DNA of 64,000 nucleotides from Pyrinomonadaceae bacterium (GCA_030841085.1 JAVEDP010000025.1:186001-250000); one strand, 5' to 3'. Positions 53,469 to 62,356 are shown, numbered from the stretch's first letter. Notes: generated by a model from the sequence alone, not told the origin. A program made the numbers and translations.

Positions 53469-54335
53469 TTATTTGTCGATCACGCGCGCCTCAGCAACGG
53501 TGTTGAGCAAATCTACTTTGCTTTGATAAGCGGAAAACATGAATTCGGTTGCATCGGGATCGTTGGGATTACTCTTAGCAGCGGTCCGCGCCACAGCCAA
53601 AGTGCGATCCACGAAAGCTAAATTGCGCTGGTATTCAGCCTGCACGTCCGGCTTCATCCTGCCCTTGTCCGATTTGATAGTTGAATCCAACTGAGCAATC
53701 GTTTGCAGATAACTACGCTCGCCGGGCAAAAGCTTTACGTGATTTGCGATGCTCTCATTTGGCCGGGACGCGGGGCGCGCGGCAATAGCACTGCCTCGGC
53801 GGCGTTCGTTGGGAACATTGCTCTTTCGTCCGTTCGGTTCTGACGAAGGCGGCACGCTGGTCGCCGGCGGCGCAGTTGTTGGTTCCGGACTGGGGGCGGG
53901 CGACGCCGTCGCGACCAGCGAATCTGTGGTGGACTTCGGCACTGTCTGCCAGCGCATGATGCCCATAATCAAACCAAAGCCAACAATCAACAACAAGCTG
54001 GCGTAACCAAGTGCACGTTGTGGTCGAAACGTAAACAGATCGGAAAGTGATGAAACCCAGCCGCGAACTTTTCCAGCCGGTGCAGCTGCTGCTTCGACAC
54101 GCGCCGATCCGATCGCGGCATCGAGGCGCTGACGCAGACGCTCGCTCGGCACTGCTGTATCGAACTCAGGCGCAAGCGCAGCCGCCAGGACACTGTTTTC
54201 CTGCTCCAGTTGTCGCGCAAGATCGCTGCAGGTTATGCATGAAGCCAGATGAGAAGTCACCTGCTCCACGCGCCGCTCGTGAAGTTCTCCATCCAAATAA
54301 CTTTGCAGAACTTCTTCTGGCAAACACTCTTTCAT
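53469..54335 (-). CDS. Anti-sigma factor with zinc-finger domain
   Basis: A 288-residue inner-membrane anti-sigma factor. It starts MKECLPEEVLQSYLDGELHE, with the zinc-binding zf-HC2 pattern (HLASCITCSDLARQLEQENS). One membrane helix is at about 110-128 (YASLLLIVGFGLIMGIMRW). The periplasmic part has Pro/Ser/Thr-rich linkers and a helical end (SAYQSKVDLLNTVAEARVID). The ATG overlaps the sigma stop (ATGA), and GGAGGCAAGTT upstream is strong, so the pair are co-translated. It is expected to hold the ECF sigma at the membrane. Confidence 0.9.
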   Translation of the reverse strand: MKECLPEEVLQSYLDGELHERRVEQVTSHLASCITCSDLARQLEQENSVLAAALAPEFDTAVPSERLRQRLDAAIGSARVEAAAAPAGKVRGWVSSLSDLFTFRPQRALGYASLLLIVGFGLIMGIMRWQTVPKSTTDSLVATASPAPSPEPTTAPPATSVPPSSEPNGRKSNVPNERRRGSAIAARPASRPNESIANHVKLLPGERSYLQTIAQLDSTIKSDKGRMKPDVQAEYQRNLAFVDRTLAVARTAAKSNPNDPDATEFMFSAYQSKVDLLNTVAEARVIDK

Positions 54336-54904
54336 AACTTGCCTCCGATTTTCCCATACACCCGGGCAAACTCTTTGCGGCCGCGTGCGACCAGACTGCC
54401 GACGTTCGTCTCTTTCACCGACAACGTGTCGGCGATTTCACGATACGAGAGTCCCTGATGTCTCAGCAACAAACAACTACGCATCGGCTCTTTCAACTTG
54501 TCCAACGCGCGCCGCGTCTGCTCGATTTCCACGTTACGGCTGTAATCCTCGTCCGGCGCGGGTGCAAACCAACCTTCGCCCGCCGTGTTCTTATGATATT
54601 CATTGTCGCGCGTCATCGATCGCGTCTTCCCGCGAATCGTGTTGCGCGCTACGTTCAAGGTGACACGCAAAAGCCAGGCGCGCAACAACTCCTCGCCCGG
54701 CTTCGAATTAAGATTACGATAGAGCCGTAGAAAAACTTCCTGCGTAATATCTTCTGCCAGCGCCGCATCGCGAACTACCGAGCACGCCGTGCGAAAAACG
54801 GCCCGGTGATGAAGCGTAAAAGCCTCATCGAAGCTGAGCGGAGGCGCTGCAGTCGCGATTTCGTCAGGCATCAAATTTATTAAGGCTCTGGCTTGTCCGC
54901 TCAT
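54332..54904 (-). CDS. ECF-family RNA polymerase sigma factor
   Basis: A 190-residue sigma-70 of the extracytoplasmic-function type with only regions 2 and 4. Region 2 is LAEDITQEVFLRLYRNLNSK with the -10-reading helix LLRVTLNVARNTIRGKTRSM. Region 4 is LKEPMRSCLLLRHQGLSYRE, IADTLSVKETNVGSLVARGR. The anti-sigma follows with overlapping stop and start. A promoter-like pair TGCCACAA/GGTGTT lies just upstream, consistent with self-activation. It should respond to envelope stress; the signal is unknown. Confidence 0.93.
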   Translation of the reverse strand: MSGQARALINLMPDEIATAAPPLSFDEAFTLHHRAVFRTACSVVRDAALAEDITQEVFLRLYRNLNSKPGEELLRAWLLRVTLNVARNTIRGKTRSMTRDNEYHKNTAGEGWFAPAPDEDYSRNVEIEQTRRALDKLKEPMRSCLLLRHQGLSYREIADTLSVKETNVGSLVARGRKEFARVYGKIGGKL

Positions 54905-54925
54905 TTAAACCGCTCTCAGGAAACA

Positions 54926-54952
54926 AACACCGCAACCGGCGCGCTTGTGGCA
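54926..54952 (-). promoter_or_regulatory. Candidate ECF-type promoter of the sigma gene
   Basis: On the minus strand TGCCACAA (54952-54945), 13 bases, then GGTGTT (54931-54926), 22 bases before the sigma ATG. Same elements and spacing as at 52192-52218. Confidence 0.6.
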
Positions 54953-55111
54953 ACTTTATCGCAAAACGGCCGTTAACTGTTTTTTGCGTTTTTATTGTAG
55001 TCTGAACCCTGAACAGCGACCAAAAACGGCGGCACCAATTCAATAAGACAACTGCGGAGAGACACTGCTTGAACGAGCAGCCTCGTGCGAAAGTTCTGCA
55101 ACCCTGAATAA

Positions 55112-56179
55112 TTGAGCGAATCCTTGACAGCCGCGAAACCCAATGATGCACTGCGGAACAGCCCGTTCATGCGCGCGTGCCGGCGCCAGGCGGTTCCCTA
55201 TACGCCTATCTGGCTGATGCGCCAGGCGGGGCGTTACATGCAGGAATATCGTGACGTTCGGGCGCGCGTAGGTTTTTTGGAACTGTGCAAAACGCCGGCG
55301 CTGGCAGCGGAAGTGACGGTCACTGCGGCGCAGCGGTTAGGAGTGGACGCGGCGATTATTTTTGCAGACATTCTGCTGCCGCTGGAGCCAATGGGCTTGC
55401 AACTTGAGTTTACAAAAGGCGACGGACCGGTGATTCACAATCCGGTGCGATCGGCCGCTGACGTTGATCGATTGATCGAGATTGAAGACGTCGGCGCGCT
55501 TGAGTTTGTGTTTGAGGCGATTCGCCACACGCGACGCGCTCTTCGCGACGGTGTTCCCTTAATCGGATTTGCTGGTGCGCCGTTTACGCTGGCTTCTTAC
55601 ATTGTCGAAGGCGGCGGTTCGAAAAACTACGTGCAGACAAAGTCGTTGATGTACAACGACAGCGGCGCCTGGCATGCAATGATGTCGCTGATTTCGCGGG
55701 CCCTGGTTAAATATCTAAACGCCCAAGTCGACGCGGGCGCGCAGGCTTTGCAGTTGTTTGATTCATGGGTTGGGTGTCTCAGTCAGGACGATTACCGGCA
55801 ATATGTTCTGCCGCACACACGCAGCGTTATCGCCGGCATCAAGTCTGAAACGCCGGTAATTCATTTCGGTACCGGCACTGGAGAACTGCTGAAACTGATT
55901 AGCGAAGCCGGCGGAAACGTTATTGGCCTTGACTGGCGCGTGCGTTTGGACGACGGCTGGGAACGGGTTGGGCACGATAAAGCGGTGATGGGTAACCTCG
56001 ATCCAGTGGCACTGTTTGCAAACCGTGAACACTTGCGCGCGCAAGCGAAGACGATTCTCGATCAAGCCGGTGGCCGCCCCGGGCACATCTTTAATCTCGG
56101 TCACGGCATCCTGCCGCAAACGCCCGTCGAGAATGTGATTGCGCTGGTCGAGATGGTCCATGAGATGAGTTCGAAGTAG
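55112..56179 (+). CDS. hemE: Uroporphyrinogen decarboxylase
   Basis: Removes four carboxyl groups from uroporphyrinogen III to give coproporphyrinogen III in heme synthesis. 355 residues from a TTG at 55112. [20 protein letters not shown] carries the signature Arg residues. [20 protein letters not shown] carries the catalytic-pocket Asp, and [20 protein letters not shown] and [20 protein letters not shown] follow. An ATG at 55169 would cut the start of the conserved part, so an upstream non-ATG start is needed. First gene of hemE-hemH-hemG. Confidence 0.94.
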   Translation: MSESLTAAKPNDALRNSPFMRACRRQAVPYTPIWLMRQAGRYMQEYRDVRARVGFLELCKTPALAAEVTVTAAQRLGVDAAIIFADILLPLEPMGLQLEFTKGDGPVIHNPVRSAADVDRLIEIEDVGALEFVFEAIRHTRRALRDGVPLIGFAGAPFTLASYIVEGGGSKNYVQTKSLMYNDSGAWHAMMSLISRALVKYLNAQVDAGAQALQLFDSWVGCLSQDDYRQYVLPHTRSVIAGIKSETPVIHFGTGTGELLKLISEAGGNVIGLDWRVRLDDGWERVGHDKAVMGNLDPVALFANREHLRAQAKTILDQAGGRPGHIFNLGHGILPQTPVENVIALVEMVHEMSSK

Positions 56180-56250
56180 CACGGACTTTAGTCGGTGTTT
56201 CGTAGCAGCCCAGCTGGTCAAATGATTTTTCATGTTGACCAACGCTTTTA

Positions 56251-56437
56251 GAAGGCCCGAAGGGGCGGTATTCAATAGCCATGCCCGTGAGGGCGTGGTT
56301 TGAAAGACTCTTTAAATTTTGAAGGCCAGAAGGGCCGGCATTCGATTTAGTGCCGCACCTTTGGCGCTCATTTCGTACCGTACAGCCATCCACGCCCTCA
56401 CGGGCGTGGCTATTAAATGCCGGCCCTCCGGGCCTGG
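56251..56437. repeat. Inverted repeat between hemE and hemH
   Basis: The left arm (56251-56298, ATAGCCATGCCCGTGAGGGC and flanks) matches the complement of the right arm (56390-56437). A partial third copy (GAAGGCCAGAAGGGCCGGCA) lies at 56321-56340. It fills the gap between the two genes and ends about 25 bases before the hemH ATG. Confidence 0.85.
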
Positions 56438-56461
56438 GCTCAAATCCGTCTTGTTACTTCA

Positions 56462-57466
56462 ATGACTTCTCCGTTTGACGCATTGCTGGTCATTTCTTTC
56501 GGCGGGCCTGAAGGAATGGACGATGTAATTCCCTTCCTCGAAAACGTGCTGCGCGGCAAGAACGTACCGCGCGAACGAATGCTTCAGGTTGCCAAACACT
56601 ACGAGTTGTTTGGCGGTGTCAGTCCCATCAACGAACAAAACCGCCAACTGATTGCCGCGTTGAAAAGAGAGCTGGCTATAAAAGGTCCGAACCTGCCGAT
56701 TTATTTCGGGAATCGCAACTGGCATCCGCTGCTGGCTGACACGCTCAGGCAAATGCGTGATGACGGCATCAAAAACGCGCTGGCGTTTGTGACTTCGGCT
56801 TACAGTTCATATTCGAGTTGCCGCCAATATCTGGAAAATATTGCCGAGGCGCGCGCTGTCGTTGGCGAAGACGCGCCTCGCGTCGAAAAGATTCGCGCAT
56901 TTTACAATCATCCATTGTTCATCCAGGCAAACGTCGAGAATATTCGCGCGGCGCTTCAGAAAATTCCCGCCGCACAACGAACCTATGCGCAGCTTGTTTT
57001 CACAGCACACAGCATCCCCGATTCGATGGCGAAAAACTGCGACTACGAAGCGCAGCTCGGGGAAACGAGCCGGCTGGTTGCCGAAGCCCTGGGCATCGAG
57101 CAATGGCGACTTGTCTTTCAAAGTCGCAGCGGATCGCCGGCGCAACCATGGCTCGGTCCGGATATCGATCACTATCTTCGAGAAATTCACGCAGGCGGAG
57201 CCACTAATGTTGTGGTTGCTCCCATCGGTTTTGTATCGGACCACATGGAGATCATTTACGACCTCGATACGGAAGCCAGGGCGCTGTGTGTTGAGCTTGG
57301 CTTGAATATGATTCGAGCGGCGACCGCCGGCACACATCCAATGTTTGTTGAGATGATTCGTGAACTGATCCTGGAACGCATCGATCCGGAAACGCCGCGC
57401 CGATTTCTGGGCACGATGGGAGTCCGCAACGACACTTGTCATTCAGAATGCTGCGCTCTGGTTTGA
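56462..57466 (+). CDS. hemH: Ferrochelatase
   Basis: Inserts Fe2+ into protoporphyrin IX (or coproporphyrin III in the coproporphyrin-dependent route). 334 residues. ALLVISFGGPEGMDDVIPFL and YELFGGVSPINEQNRQLIAA at the start; the active His and Glu regions are VFTAHSIPDSMAKNCDYEAQ and VVVAPIGFVSDHMEIIYDLD. The C-terminus is rich in Cys (TCHSECCALV). Start chosen at the ATG at 56462; an earlier ATG at 56417 falls inside the palindromic repeat. No clear ribosome site. Confidence 0.93.
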   Translation: MTSPFDALLVISFGGPEGMDDVIPFLENVLRGKNVPRERMLQVAKHYELFGGVSPINEQNRQLIAALKRELAIKGPNLPIYFGNRNWHPLLADTLRQMRDDGIKNALAFVTSAYSSYSSCRQYLENIAEARAVVGEDAPRVEKIRAFYNHPLFIQANVENIRAALQKIPAAQRTYAQLVFTAHSIPDSMAKNCDYEAQLGETSRLVAEALGIEQWRLVFQSRSGSPAQPWLGPDIDHYLREIHAGGATNVVVAPIGFVSDHMEIIYDLDTEARALCVELGLNMIRAATAGTHPMFVEMIRELILERIDPETPRRFLGTMGVRNDTCHSECCALV

Positions 57467-57469
57467 AAG

Positions 57470-57599
57470 AGTGGCATAGACTTTAGTCTGTGGCTGCGCT
57501 CGCCAAAGACGTCAATGAAATTCCGCGCTACTAACGCTTTCTGGCATAGTGTGCACTCTGTGGCGGCGCTGACAGACACAGACTAAAGTCTATGCCACT
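57470..57599. repeat. Paired CATAGACTTTAGTCTG repeats between hemH and hemG
   Basis: Copies at 57470-57492 and 57577-57599 face each other; a degenerate third copy (GGCATAGTGTGCACTCTGTG) starts at 57543. The pair lies four bases after the hemH stop and about 20 bases before the hemG ATG. Confidence 0.88.
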
Positions 57600-57619
57600 T
57601 TTAAGAAGCGTCACCTAAT

Positions 57620-59065
57620 ATGAAACGCGTTGCCATCATCGGCTCCGGCATTGCCGGACTCGCGGCCGCGCACCGGCTGCTTGAGCGAAGTGCTGAAACC
57701 GACGAACCTCTCGAGCTCCTGATTTTTGAATCGGGATCGCGCCTCGGTGGAATTATCAAAACCGAAGCGCGCGACGGTTTTCTGCTTGAGCAGGGGCCGG
57801 ATTCCTTCATCACGGAAAAACCCGCAGCCATTGAACTCGCTCGACGCCTCGGACTTGAATCTCAATTAATTCAAACGAATGAAACGCACCGGCGCAGTTT
57901 TATTGCTCGTGGGACTCAACTGATTCCTGTGCCCGCAGGTTTTCAACTAATCGCGCCGACGCAGTTCTGGCCATTCGTAAATAGCGAAATCATGAGTTGG
58001 TCCGGCAAAGCGAGAATGGCGCTGGACCTGGTCTTGCCGCGGCTGAAGACGAATGGCGCGACTGATGAGAGTCTGGCCCAGTTCGTAAGACGGCGGTTGG
58101 GTCGCGAAGCACTTGAGCGCGTAGCCCAACCGATGATTGGCGGCATCTACACTGCCGATCCGGAAAGACTTAGCCTGCAAGCAACCATGCCGCGCTTTAT
58201 CGAACTTGAGCGCAAGCACCGCAGCCTCATTCGCGCGTTGCGTAAAGAAAAAGGCGTTGAACCCAACGAAGTTCAGTCACAGACACAGGGCGCTCGCTAC
58301 AGTTTGTTCGCTTCGTTTGATCGTGGCATGCAGGTGCTGTCGGATCGATTGGCGGCGAAACTTGCGGCGACTGGAATCGCGTTGCGCACGCGGGTGACAG
58401 CAGTTGATTTGGATCGAACTTCGATGCACTGGCAGGTGCGCGCAGAGCAAGGCCTAGCGATTACTGTCGACGCGGTTTGTCTTGCTGTTTCTGCTTATGC
58501 GGCCGCGTCGTTGCTCGGGGAAACCGACGTGCTGCTTGCTGCCGGACTCAAACAGATACCTTACGAATCAACCGCAACCGTGAACCTCGCGTATCGCCGC
58601 GCCGACATCGCCCATCCGCTGGACGGGTTTGGTTTCGTTGTCCCATTTATTGAAAAGCGATCGCTGATGGCTTGCACCTTCAGCAGCGTGAAGTTTGCCG
58701 GTCGCGCGCCGCAGGATTCAGTTCTGCTGCGCGCTTTTGTCGGCGGCGCATTGCAAGCCGAACTGATTGATCTTGATGAAACAGAAATGCTCGCCCGGGT
58801 TCGCGGCGATCTCAAGGATCTACTTGGAATCGTAAACGCGCCATTATTCAGCACGATTTCCCGCTGGCCTCAATCGATGCCGCAGTATGAAATCGGACAC
58901 GTCGCGCGCGTTAACAAAATCGCTGAACGCGTGGCTAAGTTGCCGGGCCTGGCACTCGCGGGAAATGCTTATTCAGGAGTTGGCATACCCGATTGCATTC
59001 GCAGCGGCGAGACAGCCGCAGATTCTCTCTTCGCCGCCCTTCACAAAAACCGAGTTATCAGTTGA
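57620..59065 (+). CDS. hemG: Protoporphyrinogen oxidase (HemY-type, FAD)
   Basis: Oxygen-dependent flavoprotein that oxidises protoporphyrinogen IX, or coproporphyrinogen III in the coproporphyrin pathway. 481 residues. The FAD dinucleotide motif is VAIIGSGIAGLAAAHRLLER (4-23); RLGGIIKTEARDGFLLEQGP is the second FAD contact and GNAYSGVGIPDCIRSGETAA the closing motif. It is the HemY type despite the symbol. Normal length. It follows hemH in the same direction, with a repeat pair between. Confidence 0.94.
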   Translation: MKRVAIIGSGIAGLAAAHRLLERSAETDEPLELLIFESGSRLGGIIKTEARDGFLLEQGPDSFITEKPAAIELARRLGLESQLIQTNETHRRSFIARGTQLIPVPAGFQLIAPTQFWPFVNSEIMSWSGKARMALDLVLPRLKTNGATDESLAQFVRRRLGREALERVAQPMIGGIYTADPERLSLQATMPRFIELERKHRSLIRALRKEKGVEPNEVQSQTQGARYSLFASFDRGMQVLSDRLAAKLAATGIALRTRVTAVDLDRTSMHWQVRAEQGLAITVDAVCLAVSAYAAASLLGETDVLLAAGLKQIPYESTATVNLAYRRADIAHPLDGFGFVVPFIEKRSLMACTFSSVKFAGRAPQDSVLLRAFVGGALQAELIDLDETEMLARVRGDLKDLLGIVNAPLFSTISRWPQSMPQYEIGHVARVNKIAERVAKLPGLALAGNAYSGVGIPDCIRSGETAADSLFAALHKNRVIS

Positions 59066-59156
59066 CTGCCCTTTCATTCTGGCGTAGAAGCATCGTCTAA
59101 GTTTCAATTCATGAAGCGCGCGCCATCGCTGAAGCGGCGATTTCAGGAGGCCCTCA

Positions 59157-59552
59157 ATGTTAGACGAATCATCCCCACCTTCAAAGATCGAGACCGAACA
59201 GTTGCTGCGTCAGATGACCGACGAATGGGCCAAGGCGCTCGTTCGCGGTGATGGCGATTCGCTGGGCTTGATAATGGCCGACGATTTTTATTTTGCTTAT
59301 CCGTTTGAAGGAGACGGCAAAGAGCAATTCGTTGACGACGTCACGTCCGCTGAAATCAAGGTCGAACATCTCAACCGGGAAAACGTTGATATTCGCATCT
59401 GGGGAAACACTGCGATTGCGACCTGCAAAGATTCAACCCGCTGGTTTTACAAAGGTCACGATTACAGTGGCCACTTCAAGGTCATGCATGTCTATGCTCT
59501 GCGGAATGGAGAGTGGCAACTTGTTTCAGTCCAGGCCTGCCCGATCACTTAG
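59157..59552 (+). CDS. NTF2-like (DUF4440/SnoaL-type) protein
   Basis: A 131-residue small alpha/beta-barrel protein. The opening (TEQLLRQMTDEWAKALVRGD), a beta core (DDFYFAYPFEGDGKEQFVDD, then WGNTAIATCKDSTRWFYKGH) and the closing strand MHVYALRNGEWQLVSVQACP are typical. Members bind small ligands or act as weak hydrolases; no target is evident. AGGAGGCCCTCA before the ATG is strong. It follows hemG by 91 bases and may be transcribed with it. Confidence 0.85.
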   Translation: MLDESSPPSKIETEQLLRQMTDEWAKALVRGDGDSLGLIMADDFYFAYPFEGDGKEQFVDDVTSAEIKVEHLNRENVDIRIWGNTAIATCKDSTRWFYKGHDYSGHFKVMHVYALRNGEWQLVSVQACPIT

Positions 59553-59569
59553 GATCGGGTCGACCGCTG

Positions 59570-59628
59570 AGTGGCATAGACTTTAGTCTGTGTCTGCGCG
59601 GCAACCACAGACTAAAGTCTGTTCCACT
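59570..59628. repeat. Paired CATAGACTTTAGTCTG repeats between convergent genes
   Basis: Copies at 59570-59592 and 59606-59628 (GTTCC in place of GTGCC-type end) face each other. They lie between the NTF2-like gene and the DUF58 gene, ending one base before the stop codon of the latter. Confidence 0.9.
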
Positions 59629-59629
59629 T

Positions 59630-61030
59630 TCAAATATGTATGACGAATGACGCGCGCCAGATTTGTGCGGGAATTGAACCGGGCGCAGCGGCGGTCAAAA
59701 TAATTGCGTAGTCTTCGCTCAGAACATTCTGCCTCTGGTCCACGTCGGTAACTGAACTCAACAACTCAGCTTCGCCGTTTTCCCGCTGCGCTTTCACAAC
59801 TGCAAGTCTGCGCAGACATGCATACAAGTGGTTAACGCCGGTGCCATAGGGCCCGAGATCCGCGCCCAACATCAATCTCACTTCCGCGCGTTCGTCAATA
59901 AAATGCTTAAGCAGCGAAGCAGCCTGAACTACTCCGCGCTCGAACCTGGTATTGAATTCTTCAGTGTCCGACCCCGCCGGCTCAGTGGTATCGAGGATGA
60001 TGGTTGTTCGTCGCTCGTCCTCTGCCGTGAATTCACGCACGGTCAGTTGTCGCGAACGCGCCGTTGCCTTCCAATCGATGTGGCGCAAATCGTCTTGCGG
60101 CTGATAGTCGCGAAGTGAAAACAGATCCTGTCCGATGCCGCGCCGGGATGAAACCATACGGCCGGCAAAGGTCGGCAGAAGATGAAGTTCATCGCCAATA
60201 GGTTCCGGCTTGGGATACACGACGATGTCGACATCACGCGCGCGCAAGCGGCGGCGAAAACGAAAGAAACCAAACGGGAAGAGTGTGGCCAGTTCAAATC
60301 CGTTGATTAGCACATGACCGCGCTGAGGGAAAATCTGCTCAACTCGCTGCTCTGCGGCGGCGTGGTGCGGCACGTAGGTGAAGTATGCCAGCAGCCGTTT
60401 GGAGAAACGTGGCGAACGCCGCTTGCGATTGTGCTGCGCGAACTCAGCTGGACCACGAGCAGCGACCATGATCGAAAAAGACGGCAACAAGCGCTTGGCG
60501 TTTCTTAGCGTGACGATGACCGGCGCCGGGTCCGCCGCGAAAATATGATCCGGAAAACGAGCCGAGACGATTAGGTCGCGTAACGAACCCCGGGCCGCCG
60601 CGCCACCCACAAAGAGAGTAGAGACGAGCAATGAGAAAACCAGGAACAGCAAATTGTTTCCAGTGTTCCAGGCCGCAAAGCCGACGACGCCAAGAATCAA
60701 AAGGAAAATTGCACCCCCGCTGGTAATTTCGAGTGGCAGATCGAGGCGCGTCACCTCGAGCCGCGCCGACTTTGCCAGCCGCGGCACGATGAAGATCAAC
60801 ATTAGCAGAGCAATAACCAGCGATAAGATCGCTGTCGCGCCAGCGAGGGTGTAGTTTTCAGTTTGGCGAGCGAGGATAGTGACGAGCGCAGTTGCCAGTC
60901 CGGCGATGACTAGCAGGGTGCCCAGGATTGCGTTGCGCCACCTTGATAAGACGGAGGGAGCGACGGGGTGAAAGGGAGACGGTGCGACCTCCGATGCAGT
61001 TGTCTCCCTGTCTCCGTTTCTCCCCCTCAC
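59630..61030 (-). CDS. DUF58 domain membrane protein
   Basis: A 466-residue protein with four membrane helices near the start in two pairs (about 31-75 and 100-145). The DUF58 core follows (GIGQDLFSLRDYQPQDDLRH, then IDWKATARSRQLTVREFTAE), and a metal-ion-dependent adhesion-site-like end (TTIILDTTEPAGSDTEEFNT). The start is GTG at 61030, supported by AAGGAG five bases upstream. It lies nine bases after moxR, the usual pair; the MoxR ATPase is thought to help fold DUF58/vWA proteins. Confidence 0.92.
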   Translation of the reverse strand: MRGRNGDRETTASEVAPSPFHPVAPSVLSRWRNAILGTLLVIAGLATALVTILARQTENYTLAGATAILSLVIALLMLIFIVPRLAKSARLEVTRLDLPLEITSGGAIFLLILGVVGFAAWNTGNNLLFLVFSLLVSTLFVGGAAARGSLRDLIVSARFPDHIFAADPAPVIVTLRNAKRLLPSFSIMVAARGPAEFAQHNRKRRSPRFSKRLLAYFTYVPHHAAAEQRVEQIFPQRGHVLINGFELATLFPFGFFRFRRRLRARDVDIVVYPKPEPIGDELHLLPTFAGRMVSSRRGIGQDLFSLRDYQPQDDLRHIDWKATARSRQLTVREFTAEDERRTTIILDTTEPAGSDTEEFNTRFERGVVQAASLLKHFIDERAEVRLMLGADLGPYGTGVNHLYACLRRLAVVKAQRENGEAELLSSVTDVDQRQNVLSEDYAIILTAAAPGSIPAQIWRASFVIHI

Positions 61031-61039
61031 CCAATCTCC

Positions 61040-62026
61040 TTAGAGCGGCACGCTGACTGTCTTCATTATCTCGCGCAGGACCGCTTCCGCTTCTTCGCTG
61101 CGGCGCAGGGACGAGGAGAAACGTGTGCTGACGAGTATGCGGTGGGCAAACGTGGGAATGACAAGGCGCTTGATGTCATCGGGAATGCAGTAAGAACGTT
61201 CTTCGGAAAGAGCCAACGCCTGCGCCGCGCGAAACAGCGCCAGCGTAGCGCGCGGGCTGACGCCGAGATCCAACATTTCAGATTCGCGCGTGGCAGCAAC
61301 GATGCGCATTAAGTATTCAACTAACGCGTCATCGACTGAAACTTCAGTGACGCTGCGTTGCAGCTCAACAATCTCCGCCGCCGTCATCACCGGCTGTAAC
61401 TCTTCCAACGGATCTCGGTATTCGCGATCGCGCAGAATCTGTTTTTCATCTTCGGTCGAAGGGTAGCCGATGCGCAGGCGCAGCATGAAACGATCGAGTT
61501 GAGATTCCGGCAGCGGATAAGTCCCGTGATGTTCGATCGGATTTTGCGTAGCTAACACAATAAATGGTGCGGGCAAAGGATGCGTTACGCCCTCCGCAGT
61601 CACATGCCGTTCGGCCATGGCTTCGAGCAGCGCGGATTGCGTTTTTGGAGTGGTGCGATTGATTTCATCCGCCAGTACGACGTTGGCAAAGATTGGACCA
61701 GGCTTCCATTCGAAGACGGAGGTGTGTTGGTTGAAAACGGAAAGCCCAATCACATCGGACGGTAATAGGTCAGAAGTAAACTGGATGCGCTGAAAGTTGC
61801 AGCGAAGCGCGCGCGCCATGGCGTGGGCCAACGTCGTTTTTCCGACTCCGGGCACGTCTTCGATCAGCAGGTGTCCACCCGCAATCAAGCCCACAATCCC
61901 GAGTCGCACCGCTTCGGGCTTGCCCTTAATGACGGTTTCGATCGCCGCTTGCAGGCGATTGATCTTTTCAACGGCTTCGAGCGTCGTCGGTGCTTCCTGG
62001 CCGCTTACTGGTTCAAGGCGTCTCAT
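61040..62026 (-). CDS. MoxR-family AAA ATPase
   Basis: A 328-residue AAA+ chaperone-like ATPase. Walker A is DVPGVGKTT (57-65), Walker B is VVLADEINRT, and the sensor regions FIVLATQNPIEHHGTYPLPE and RFMLRLRIGYPSTEDE follow. Length is standard. The partner DUF58 gene follows by nine bases. It probably acts on DUF58 or vWA-type membrane proteins during envelope assembly; its substrates are unknown. Confidence 0.95.
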   Translation of the reverse strand: MRRLEPVSGQEAPTTLEAVEKINRLQAAIETVIKGKPEAVRLGIVGLIAGGHLLIEDVPGVGKTTLAHAMARALRCNFQRIQFTSDLLPSDVIGLSVFNQHTSVFEWKPGPIFANVVLADEINRTTPKTQSALLEAMAERHVTAEGVTHPLPAPFIVLATQNPIEHHGTYPLPESQLDRFMLRLRIGYPSTEDEKQILRDREYRDPLEELQPVMTAAEIVELQRSVTEVSVDDALVEYLMRIVAATRESEMLDLGVSPRATLALFRAAQALALSEERSYCIPDDIKRLVIPTFAHRILVSTRFSSSLRRSEEAEAVLREIMKTVSVPL

Positions 62027-62084
62027 TTAATATTCACCGAAATGCCGTCATTCTACATGCTGAACACCAGCATCGCACCCTGAA

Positions 62085-62234
62085 AGTGGCATGGACTTTA
62101 GTCTGTGTCGGCCAGGCAACCGCAAACTTGGAGGTTCCGACTTCCGAGGTTTTAGAGAATTCAGACTGTGCATTCGCGGTAATCACAGACTAAAGTCTGT
62201 TCCACGCAGTTACAGATTGAAAGTCTATGCCACT
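62085..62234. repeat. Compound CATAGACTTTAGTCTG repeats upstream of the pilin gene
   Basis: A left copy (62085-62107, one change), a right inverted copy near 62188-62205 (CACAGACTAAAGTCTG) and a third, changed copy ending 62234 (AAGTCTATGCCACT). It lies between the divergent MoxR and pilin genes. Confidence 0.85.
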
Positions 62235-62356
62235 CACATGACGTTGCCCGGCTCATGTAGTAAACTTGCCCTAACTCGGCTGAATCTATCGCGTGCGAGT
62301 TACGAATTTCAGGAACTCCACCGTAGTTGCAGCGTTAAATCGAGCAAGGAGAATTT

